The notes under the pieces were generated by a model that was not told where the DNA came from, made no database searches, and saw only the letters and a list, made by a program, of their open reading frames with translations. From Artemisia argyi (Eukaryota > Streptophyta > Magnoliopsida > Asterales > Asteraceae): a stretch of 64,000 nt of DNA. Shown in pieces: positions 11,561-20,884 of the stretch. Where the stretch lies: positions 11,244,872 through 11,308,871 of the forward strand of contig CM060709.1 of assembly GCA_030686995.1 (NCBI GenBank), given 5' to 3'. Made by a program: the position numbers and the translations under genes. The stretch's first letter is position 1. Every line of letters begins with the position of its first letter.

Positions 11561-12469
11561 TATAGTTGATCATTAGTAACTTAAATACAGTTAATCAATA
11601 TATTGCATTTTTTATCAAAGTAAAAATGTTCGTGCATGTTCCACTTAATTGATAAGACAACGATGTATAGGATCTCTTAAACTATTAGAGAAGATGATGT
11701 TACTACCAAACCTCCTAAGCACCATCTTTATGTCCTACATTGTTACACACACAAAACACACGTAAAATTTACATAAAATAATATAAATCAATATGCTAAA
11801 TAAGTAAGACGATATGATGCTTACTTTACCACCATAATAAGTTGTAGCCCAATGTGCACGCGGTGCGGAGGAAGTTGTGGTTTGTTGTGTATGATTTTTG
11901 ACACATTATATAGTTGATAAAATATTTGTAACTCATGGACGGGGAGATAAAAAGACTAACCACTAATTGGTGTGTTTAATTTATGCATTCATGGCATTTT
12001 TGGTTTGTATTCTTTAAGGTTTAGAGATGGCTTGAAATATGTTGTACTGTACAAACTTTTGTGCACGATTCCTCATGCAAAATATATTGTACCGTACAAA
12101 CTTTTGTGCACAATACCTATTGCACATTAAATTAAGCACTCCAATCTTTAGATAGTATAGAAGATATACTTTTCATGTTGCTTAAACTACCTTGTACCGT
12201 ATTACAATTTGTGCACAAATCCTCTTGCACATTAAATTAAGTCACCCAATATTGTGTAATTGATATACTTTTGATGTTGCTTAAACTACCGTGTACCGTA
12301 CAAATTTTTTCAATTACCCGAATCACTAATCTTATGTACTTACCCTTATGCATGACTATTAAATCAATGTACTAACACATGAAGCCATCACATTTCACTT
12401 TTAATTCATGAAACATTTATTATGAGCATTTTGCATTTATAAGACAACTTAAGTTTTTAGTATATAAGA

Positions 12470-13098
12470 TGATCTAGCACATGAAGATGCATAATATAGT
12501 CCATAGAATAATTCAAATAAATTAATGCCATAAATATACGTAAAATAATGTATTCCTTTTTAATAACAACATATAATTTAATAGTTGAAGCTCTTACTTC
12601 GATTGTGGCATGGTGTTCTATTGTACATAGCTTCATATTTTTAGGAGCCTCAAAACTTAAATCATATTTTATATTTGAGTCTAAAAATTTACTTTCAACA
12701 AAAATTGTTGATGCTAAAAGTTAGCAATTACAAATCTTTTACAATGAAAAGTGAGAGACGAAATAAAAAACAAATATAAAAAGTTAGCAAAAGTGAGACG
12801 GAAATATAAAAAGTTAATAAAGTGTACAAATTTTTCAAGGATCATGACGGAGCACACATGACCACCGTCATGTATACCGTATGTTCCATGAAGAACATAA
12901 TATACTATAGTCAACTTGAATAATAAGTACATACCTCACTATATAAAGTAACATATTTTTTTCTCAATTGTTGATGTGGGATAACTGTTATTCCTTAATA
13001 AAAAAAGTGATACAATCTAGTAAATGCTTTAACCGTTGTTGTAAGGCCAATACAACCAAATTTATTAAAGATGGTCTTGCACATGAAGAGGCTATAAT
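12470..13098 (+). pseudogene. AIM1/MFP2-like pseudogene fragments, copy B part 2
   Basis: Continues the exon cut at 9022, then a remnant of the PHCILASNTS-type exon (about 12640-12715), another AT-rich module with palindrome ACATGAC-CACC-GTCATGT (12856-12873) and TATA-like sequence (about 12940), and a new NTTKFIKDGLAHEE-type exon (13025-13098) that is cut by the copia-like LTR. Confidence 0.6.
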
Positions 13099-13230
13099 TG
13101 TTAGCCCGTACTATGTAACGGGCCCAATACCAAGTCTAGAATATTCTGTCTTGTGTTATTTATAGATACGATGTAATTGTCATGATCATTCAATCAATCA
13201 AAATCATTCATCCATAACATATTACTTACA
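13099..13230 (+). repeat. 5' LTR of copia-like element
   Basis: 132 bp, TG...CA. It differs from the 3' copy at a handful of positions in the first 60 bp and near the end. Confidence 0.9.
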
Positions 13231-13245
13231 TGGTATCACAAGCCT
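13231..13245 (+). other. Primer-binding site
   Basis: TGGTATCACAAGCCT directly abuts the LTR. It resembles the TGGTATCAGAGC site complementary to initiator tRNA-Met used by Ty1/copia elements, with small changes. Confidence 0.75.
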
Positions 13246-14278
13246 AAAATAACCGGTCCACAAAACCCTAGACAGCCGCCCTTTAATTTTTCCGGCCATC
13301 GGCTTCGGCCGGCGATCCGGAGCACGTATATCACTATTCTCCATCCTTGCTCATTATTAACATTATTATCAATTCATTACAATGAAGTTATCTGGAATTT
13401 TAGTTATTCACATGGTCATGGTGATGTTACTAACATGCAAAGTAAATCATCACGTGGAATGATAGATGTTTCTTTTCTTCTAAATGATTTAATATTTTAT
13501 ATAATAAAACAAAACCTCTATCGGGAATTTTCTATTTAAAAAAATAAATTCATACCTTATTTAGTAATAATTGTATTTAAAAAGAATATTATTTTCTTAA
13601 TTATTAGGTAATATTTTATATTTATCCATAACACAAGTAGAAGATAAATACAAAAAATATAGATAAAATGCAATTAACACAAGTAGAAGATAAATACAAA
13701 AAAATAAAGATAAGATGTAATTAATTATAGGATTAAACATCATAAATCACACAAAACAAAGATTAAATTATTTGTTTTTTAATAAATAAAAATATATGAT
13801 TCAAAAAATTTTAAAAAACTTGCGCGTGCGTGGGTATTATAACTAGTATGTTGAGAAATAAAACTTTTCTTTTATGTAGAAGGTTACGATCATATTAACA
13901 AAAAATAAATAAATAAATGGATCTTTATGTTTTTCCATGAAAAAATACGCCCCGTTTGTTCAGAAGGTTTTTTGGAGTTTGAAATTTTAGAACCAACTTT
14001 TGTTTTATTTTATTTATTTTCATCTTTGTTTTAGTTATATGGGATACTTTGGGTTATCCCGTTTTAGTTGTAGGGGATACTTTGGGTTATCCCGTTTGGT
14101 CAGGATACTTGGTTTATCCTGTTTGGAACGGATACTTTGGTTTATCCAATTTGTTGTCTGCTGCTGAAGATGTGCTTCCACCTGCTGTCTAATGTCTTCA
14201 TCAACAATTATTTATTTGCTTTACTTTATTGTTTTTAGCTATTAATCTCCAGAGCTTTCGCGATTTCGCCGCTCAAAC

Positions 14279-14288
14279 TGCGGGGGAG
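14279..14288 (+). other. Polypurine tract
   Basis: TGCGGGGGAG immediately precedes the 3' LTR, the expected place for plus-strand priming in a copia element. Confidence 0.7.
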
Positions 14289-14420
14289 TGTTAGCCCGTA
14301 TTATGTATTGGGCCCAAGCCCGAGTCTAGAATATTCTGTCTTGTGTTATTTGTAGATACGATGTAATTGTCATGGTCATTCAATCAATCAAAATCAGTTA
14401 TCCATAACATATTACTTACA
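14289..14420 (+). repeat. 3' LTR of copia-like element, hit by the LINE at its end
   Basis: 132 bp matching the 5' LTR. Its last 14 bases (ACATATTACTTACA, 14407-14420) are duplicated at 20871-20884 after the LINE poly(A), so the LINE inserted at or near the LTR end. Confidence 0.9.
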
Positions 14421-14871
14421 AGATCGGTGGTTAACAAAATAAGGTAGTCAGACTAGGTTGACTTTTTCTCCCAAGCTTCCCCATATCCATGGCGATTCCA
14501 GGTAAGTAATTTCACCACCATAACCATAACCATATTTACTTTTTTTTAGGTAACAACACCACACTTGTTCCATATATAATCGTGACTTAGACAACACTTT
14601 AAAAACCACCGCCACCACCACTCTTTACCCATCATCACCCTCACCATACACCAAACCCAAACCTCCCACAACAACATATCAATTCCCTATCCCTAACTTC
14701 GAATCATGTAAAATCTCAAAAACCCGCAGAATTTTTGACCGTAATTCACTCAATTATGTTATGCATACCAACTGTTTGATAAAATGTCACTTGAAACAAA
14801 ACCCTTTTTCTAGCTTCTAATCTTTTAGGTTTAAACTTTTCTTGATCGTGGTGGTCTGTAAGTATTATTTG

Positions 14872-16351
14872 ATGGAGGAGGGTAAGGGAGAGGAGGATAT
14901 CAATTCGTTTCTTACTAGGCTTAAAAACAAGTTAACAAATGTAGAGGGGGATGTGCACACGAAGCCGGTTTCGAGTAATCTGGTGGCGCACAAGTATTTT
15001 GTTAGACACGAAGCCGGTAGAGGGGGATGTGCACACGAAGCGGGTTTCGAGGGAGATGCTACTGTGCAATCGATTTCCATTGATGATACATTGGTCTCAA
15101 CACCTTTGGAGAGCTTTAATTCTGGAATTGATCAGTCCTCAAATGCTAAGGATTCTTTTGTTTCGATGCTGCTCAAACAAAAGAATAAGAAACATGTTCA
15201 AATTACCGAATTGAGGAATGATATATTGGTAGAAGGAGCTGTTGTTGCTATTCCCATTGAAGCTGTTGAAGAGGTTAGTGCTAGATTCGAGAACACACTC
15301 TATGGGTATTTTATTGGTGATAGACTGGCGTTTCCAATTGTGGAGAATTATGTGAAGAATAGTTGGGCAAAGTTTGGACTGAAAAGAATCATGCTTCATG
15401 AGGATTTTTTTTTTGTTTCAATTTGAGTCTAAAGAGGGTATGGAAAAGGTGATAGAGTCTGGTCCGTGGCTTATTCGTCGTATGCCTTTGATTTTGAATG
15501 TGTGGACTCCTAATTCTGTCCTTAGAAAGGTAGAGATTAAGAAAACTCCGGTGTGGGTTAAACTCCACCATGTCCCCATTGTAGCGTATTCAGAAGTGGG
15601 ATTAAGTTTGATCACTACACAAATTGGCAACCCTATAATGCTTGACTCTTATACTAGCAATATGTGTGTTCGTTCATGGGGAAGGAATGAATATGCTAGA
15701 GCGTTAATTGAAATTTCAGCGGAGAAAGAGCTTATGGAATCTATTGTGATTGCTATTCCACTTGGGAAGAACAAAGGCCATACTTTGGCTACCATTGAGA
15801 TCGAGTATGAATGGAAACCTCCATTGTGCTCTACATGCAATATCTTTGATCATACTAATGAGAAATGTCTGAAGCGTCCAAAGGTGGTAACTCCTACCAA
15901 TATGGAGAATAAAGTTGATGACGGGTTTGTTGAAGTTAAGAAGAAGAAAAGTAAGTCAAAACAGCCTAAACCTATGGAAGGGATTCGTATGACCAAGTCT
16001 AGACCAAATCTTCACTATCGGCGTGTGGAGAGAGGAGAAACTTCTACCGATAGGGACACGGTGCAAAATTCTAATGTTGTTGAGGCGCAAACAGGTCCTA
16101 CTGTTGTAACTTCGAATAGTAATACTAAGCATGTCCCTAAGGATAGTGGAATGACGTTAAAAAACTCCTTTGCTTCTCTTAGTGATGATGGGATGATTTC
16201 TTGTTCTTCGGATCAGAATTGTCTTAACATTATTAATGAAAGTGATAGTGAGGAAATTGACGAGGTAATTGTGATGGAGGAACGGCAAGGAGATGATAGT
16301 ACTAATACGAAGGGGGCAAGCACTCCCGTTGATTCTGGTTTTAATGTGTAG
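14872..16351 (+). pseudogene. LINE ORF1 (DUF4283/CCHC nucleic-acid-binding protein), frameshifted
   Basis: Encodes the RNA-binding protein of the LINE particle. Start chosen at the ATG giving MEEGKGEED. The N-terminal half runs to about 15400 and ends in a run of T (about 15405-15413); the frame continues one register over as FLFQFESKEGMEKVIESGPW, the DUF4283 core. A CCHC zinc knuckle follows near 15830-15870 (CSTCNIFDHTNEKC, spacing CX2CX4HX4C), then a basic and acidic tail ending GFNV at 16351. 14941-15050 contains a 34-bp direct duplication with a 36-bp stretch identical to part of ORF2 lodged between the copies. The stop overlaps the ORF2 start by 8 nt. Confidence 0.88.
14973..15008 (+). 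repeat. 36-bp segment in ORF1 identical to ORF2 endonuclease DNA (16712-16747)
   Basis: The stretch encoding SNLVAHKYFVR is native to ORF2, where it precedes the PWCLLGDFNA motif, and is foreign in ORF1. It is bracketed by near-identical 34-bp copies of ORF1 sequence (14941-14974 and 15017-15050). Confidence 0.85.
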
Positions 16352-17871
16352 CATAGCTTCCTGGAACATCCGGAGTTTGAACTTCTCCCCGAAACAAAGA
16401 GAAGTTAAGCAGGTTATTTTTGAAAATCAACTCTCGGTTTGTGCTATTCTTGAGTCTCACGTTCGTGATTCAAAATTGGATAAGTTATGTGCTAGTGTTT
16501 TTAACTGTTGGGATTGGACTTCGAATAGTATTTCGTGTTCTAAAGGTTCTCGTATTCTTTTAGGCTGGAATCGTAACGAGGTGGATCTTGTGGTTATTCA
16601 TTCTGATGACCAAGTGATTCATGTGCGGTTATGGTTAAAAATGGAAAAGAATGAGATTTTTTGTTCTTTTGTGTATGCTCATAACAGGTACATACATAGG
16701 CGTGGTCTTTGGAGTAATCTGGTGGCGCACAAGTATTTTGTTAGACAACGTCCATGGTGTTTACTTGGAGATTTCAATGCAGCTCTTTTCCTTGATGATT
16801 TGGCAGCCGGTTCTTCTTCTATTGATATTGCAATGAGAGAATTCAAGCAATGTGTTGATGATATTGAGGTTTCGGATTTGCAACAATCTGGTCTCAAATT
16901 TACTTGGAACCAGAAGCCGAGAGGAAATGAAGGGGTTTTGAAGAAGTTGGATCGTGTGTTAGCTAATATTGAGTTCAATGATGTATGTCAAGGTGCTCAT
17001 GCTATTTTTCAGCCATATCGTATGTCGGATCATGCTCCCGCTGTTCTCAAGATTCCTTGGACCATCATGAAGAAACCAAAACCGTTTAAATTCTCTAACA
17101 TTCTGGTCTCTAATGTTCGATTTAAGGAGGTGGTGTTGGATTGTTGGAACACTCCTGTTAGTGGGTTTCATATGTACAAGGTGGTCCATAAGCTTAGAAG
17201 ATTAAAGAAGCCATTCCGTAAGATGCTGTTTGAAACAGGTAACATCCATGAAAATGTCAAAAATCTTCGTCATGAGCTTGATCAAGTGCAAAGGGATCTG
17301 GATTTAGATCCTTTTAATGTTGTGCTTCGTGAGGAGGAAGCGATTTATGTTCAAGCCTTTAATGAGGCAGTATTATTGGAAGAGCGGTTCTTAAGACAAA
17401 AATCTAAGATTAACTGGCTTAAGGAAGGTGAATAGAAACCGTATTGATGTTGTCACTAATAATAAGGGGCTGTTATTTGAAGATGACAAGGTTCCGGATG
17501 CTTTTGTTTCTCATTATGAAATGTTCCTTGGTCAATCGGGTAATGTGACTCCTTTAGACATGGATGATTTGTTTTCTCACAAACTTGAGGAGCATGTTGC
17601 GGCTGATATGACTCGTATGGTAAGTGATATGGAGATTAAGAATGCTATGTTCTCTATGGGTAATGACAAGTCTCCTGGTCCGGATGGTTTTACAGCGGCT
17701 TTCTTTAAAGAAGCGTGGGACATTGTGGGGAATGATGTGATTCTTGCTGTTCGTGAGTTTTTCATTAATAGGAAGCTTTTAAAGGAGCTAAACCACACAA
17801 TTATTGCTTTAATCCCTAAGGTTACTGCTCCTACTCGGGTAACTGATTGTCGTCCCATCTCTTGCTGTAAT

Positions 17872-18199
17872 TAGGGCTGAGCAAAGGTCCGGAACCGACC
17901 CGAACCGACGAGAACCGACCCGAACCGAGAACCGATTTTAGAAAAAACATGAACCGAAACCGAACCGAATCGGTTCGGTTCGGTTCGGTTTTGTGTCGGT
18001 TCGGTCCGGTTTACATGCTTTGTGTGTGTGTTTGGTCGGTTTTGAGCCGAACCGAACCGAACCGACCGACCCGAAAACCGACAATCGGTAATACGTAGAA
18101 CCGAAACCGAACCGAAAATGGTCGGTTCGGTTCGGTTCGGTCCGGTTCGGCTCGGTTTTCCGGTTCGGCTCGGTTCGATCGGTTTTCTGCTCAGCCCTA
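17872..18199. mobile_element. hAT-like MITE of CCGAACCG repeats, in the reverse transcriptase
   Basis: 328 bp with ends TAGGGCTGAGCA and TGCTCAGCCCTA (perfect 12-bp inverted repeats) and an 8-bp target duplication GCTGTAAT (17864-17871, 18200-18207). The interior is almost wholly GAACCG/CGGTTC repeats in both orientations. Confidence 0.9.
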
Positions 18200-20262
18200 G
18201 CTGTAATGTGTTATTTAAATGCATTAGCAAGATTATTGCTAATCGTATTAAATCTTGCTTAAAGGAGTTAATCAGCCCTAATCAGTCCGCTTTTGTGCCG
18301 GGAAGAAGTATTTCGGATAACATCCTTCTTACTCAAGAACTTATGCATAATTACCATCTTAACCGTGGCTCTCCTCGTTGTGCATTTAAAGTTGATATTC
18401 AAAAAGCTTATGATACGGTTAATTGGGATTTTTTGAGGACATGTCTTCTTGGTTATGGGTTTCATGATCGGATGATTGGTTGGATCATGGAATGTGTTAC
18501 ATCTACTTCGTTCTCCATTTGTATCAATGGTTCGCTTCATGGGTACTTCAAAGGTAAAAGGGGTCTTAGTCAAGGTGATCCGCTTTCACCTTATTTGTTT
18601 ACCCTTGTAATGGAGATTTTGACCCTCATTCTTAGGAGACGGGTTCGTGATTCTCAGGTGTTTACGTATCATCGCTACTGTTCAAAATTGGAGCTAGTGA
18701 ATCTTTGTTTTGCGGATGATCTCTTTCTATTTGCTTATGGTGACACTGAATCGGCTAGTGTTATTATGGCAGCGTTGGATGAATTCAGGCTTGTTTCGGG
18801 GTTAACTCCTAGTCTTCCCAAGAGTACGGCTTACTTTTGTGGAGTTACCAATTATGTTAAGCATGCTATTCTTCAGATTCTGCCTTTTGAAGAGGGTAAG
18901 CTTCCGGTTAAGTATCTTGGGGTGCCGTTGGTTCCTTCAAGGTTGATTTATAAAGATTGTAAAGAGTTGTTGGAAAAGGTTCAAATTCGTGTTGATAATT
19001 GGAAGAACAAGTCCCTTTCTACTGCGGGAAGACTTCAACTTGTTAATTCTGTTCTTGGATCGTTACATGTCTTTTGGGCGTCGGTTTTTATGCTTCCTAT
19101 GCGTATTTTACTTGATATTGAGCAAATCATGCGTGGTTTCCTTTGGTGTCATGGTAAATTAGGTGGAGGTAAAGCTAAAGTGGCGTGGAATATTGTTTGT
19201 CTCCCTAAGGACGAAGGTGGTCTTGGTATTCGAAGACTTGAGGAGTTTAATAAGGCTCTTATGACAACTCAAGTTTGGAAGCTTCTTACTAGAAAGGAGT
19301 CTCTTTGGGTTGAATGGATTCACTCGTATAAGCTGTGTGGTAGGAACTTTTGGGACATCCCATATCGTGGTAATATGACATGGGGTTGGAGGAATGTTCT
19401 TAAACTTCGTCCATTAATCAGGGAGTTTATTTGGATGAAAATCGGTGACGGTTCGACTACTAATGCTTGGTTTGATCGTTGGTGTATTCAAAGTCCTTTA
19501 GCTGATCTAATCTCATCTAGAGATATGTTTAGAGAAGGGTTCAACAAAGAGACTAAGGTATGTGATTTGGTTGCTAATGATGTTCTTGCTTGGCCTAATG
19601 ACTGGTTAGATAAGTACCCGAGTTTACGTGCTGTTGTTAGCCCCGTTTTGGTCCATAATTCGCTTGATATTTTGGAATGGCAAAATGAGGATGGTGTTGG
19701 GTGTGTGTTCTCAGCTCACACTGTTTGGAACACTATTAGGGCTCGTGGTACTAAGGTTACTTGGTATGATGCTGTTTGGTTTTCGTGTTGTATCCCTAGA
19801 CATGCGATTCATCTTTGGCTTGTTATTCGGCGTCGTCTTAAGACTCAAGATGCGTTGAGGCATTGGGATAATGTCAGCTCTGTGAATGTGACCTGTTCGC
19901 TTTGTGGGTCTCAACCAGATTCACATGAGCATTTATTCTTTGAATGTTCCTTTTCTCAACAGGTTTGGAATCAAGTTAAAGTAGCTGCTGGTCTTACTTG
20001 TTCTAACATGTCTATTTCTGATATTATTGAGGATATCATCCCTTTTGCTGCTAGAAGGACGTCCAAAAGTGTTATTGCTAAACTGGTGGTGGCGGCTACT
20101 TCTTATTTCATTTGGCAAGAGAGAAATGGTAGGTTGTTCAAGAACACTAAAAGAACGGGTAATCAAGTTGCTGATTGTATTATGAATACGGTGCGGCTGA
20201 AATTGATGTCTTGTCGGTTAAAGATGTCTCGTGATGCTGCTAATCTTGTGAAGACTTGGAAG

Positions 20263-20610
20263 TAGGGGTGATCATCGGTCGGAAACCGGACCGGACCGGC
20301 CAAGACCGGACCGGACCGAAGACCGAGAACCGGAAAACCATAGACCGAGACCGGACCGAATATGGTCGGTCCGGTCTCGGTCCGGTCTCGGTCCGGTCGG
20401 TCTTCGGTCGGTCCGGTCCAATTAGGCAAGTTTTTTCGGGTTTTTGGTCGGTCCGGACCGGACCGGACCGGACCGACCGGACCGAGACCGAATTTGGCAA
20501 AAAGCTTAGACCGAGGACCGGACCGAATGTGGTCGGTCCGGTCCGGTCGGTCTCGGTCCGGTCGGTTTTGTCGGTCGGTCCGGTCCGGCCGGTCCGTTTG
20601 CTCAGCCCTA
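20263..20610. mobile_element. hAT-like MITE of CCGGACCG repeats, at the ORF2 end
   Basis: 348 bp, left end TAGGGGTGATCA, right end TGCTCAGCCCTA, 8-bp target duplication CTTGGAAG (20255-20262, 20611-20618). The interior is GGACCG/CGGTCC repeats on both strands, a relative of the 17872 element but with a different core hexamer. Its first three bases supply a premature TAG in ORF2. Confidence 0.9.
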
Positions 20611-20884
20611 CTTGGAAGTTGTCGGAAGGGATTCTAATTTCCTAAGTTTTATTATGTTTTGTTTATGTACATGTAAGTGGTCTTTTCCTATTGGTGTTAT
20701 AGTTATTGTAATAGGGCTGTTTCCGTATGGTATGTCATACGGTTAGTGGAAGTTCAAGCTATGCTTGAGGTTAATGTGGCATGTCAGTCACATTACAGTG
20801 TTCTTAACTGATTTTGGGTGTTTAATATATTTTACCGGGGTAACCATTCCCTTTTACCCAAAAAAAAAAAACATATTACTTACA

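Larger units (their letters stand above)
9023..12469 (-). mobile_element. Helitron-like element (3.4 kb) with multiplied 3' hairpins
   Basis: It splits one AIM1-like exon: host ATTAAAG ends at 9022 and resumes TGATCTAGCACATG at 12470, the continuous order in sister copies (e.g. 13066-13085). Read on the minus strand it starts TCTTATATACTAAAAAC and ends CTAGT, preceded by the hairpin motif CGTGTGCATCGCACGGG. The first and last bases fit TC...CTRRT, though host A is missing or shared at the 9022 side. No Rep-helicase is visible. The inside holds a hairpin-containing tandem array (9030-10320) and a duplicated Gln-rich coding remnant (10540-11560). 11560-12469 has short repeats of a TGTACCGTACAAA-type motif and no gene. 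Confidence 0.65.
16344..20645 (+). pseudogene. LINE ORF2 (AP endonuclease-reverse transcriptase), interrupted
   Basis: Supplies target nicking and reverse transcription. Starts MCSIASWNIRSLN at 16344. Endonuclease signatures: WNIR, LLGDFNA (about 16755) and SDHAP (about 17025). The frame stops after NWLKEGE (17433), where about 15-20 residues seem deleted, and resumes NRNRIDVV. Reverse transcriptase: PGPDGF (about 17680), CRPISCCN (17848-17871), a MITE insertion, then VLFKCISK, GLSQGDPLSPYLF (about 18565) and the catalytic FADD (about 18711). The C-terminal zinc-binding region has CSLCGS...HEHLFFEC (about 19890-19945). A second MITE ends the frame at TWK plus TAG; the original end was probably LSEGILIS at 20645. 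No RNase H seen. Confidence 0.9.
14421..20870 (+). mobile_element. L1-type LINE, about 6.45 kb, with 14-bp target duplication
   Basis: Full-length-looking non-LTR retrotransposon: 5' UTR (14421-14871), ORF1 with zinc knuckle, ORF2 with AP endonuclease, reverse transcriptase and zinc-binding C-terminus, 3' UTR (20646-20860) and a terminal A tract (20861-20870). Flanked by ACATATTACTTACA at 14407-14420 and 20871-20884. Two hAT-like MITEs lie in ORF2. Frameshifts in ORF1 and ORF2 make this copy non-autonomous. Confidence 0.92.
13099..20884 (+). mobile_element. Short copia-like LTR element split by a nested LINE
   Basis: 5' LTR 13099-13230 and 3' LTR 14289-14420 are both 132 bp, begin TGTTAGCCCG and end ATTACTTACA. 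After the 5' LTR comes a tRNA-iMet-like primer-binding site (13231-13245) and before the 3' LTR a purine-rich tract (14279-14288). The flank duplication ATAAT is at 13094-13098 and, because a LINE landed at the LTR end, at 20885-20889. Without the LINE the element is about 1.32 kb. Its internal part (13231-14288) has no gag or pol, so it is a deletion derivative or TRIM/SMART-like element. 14035-14150 carries four imperfect copies of a GGATACTTTGGTTTATCC motif. Confidence 0.88.

Noticed and set aside
13820..13856. Helitron-like 3' end (GCGCGTGCGTGGG...CTAGT) inside the copia-like element
   Set aside because: A plus-strand end is suggested, but the base after CTAGT is A and I found no matching 5' TC end, so borders cannot be supported.
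15139..15840. Several minus-strand frames inside LINE ORF1
   Set aside because: Antisense shadows of the ORF1 coding frame.
17871..18230. Minus-strand Arg/Pro/Gly-rich frame, and similar frames at 20163-20637
   Set aside because: They are translations of the CCGAACC and CCGGACC cores of the two MITEs.
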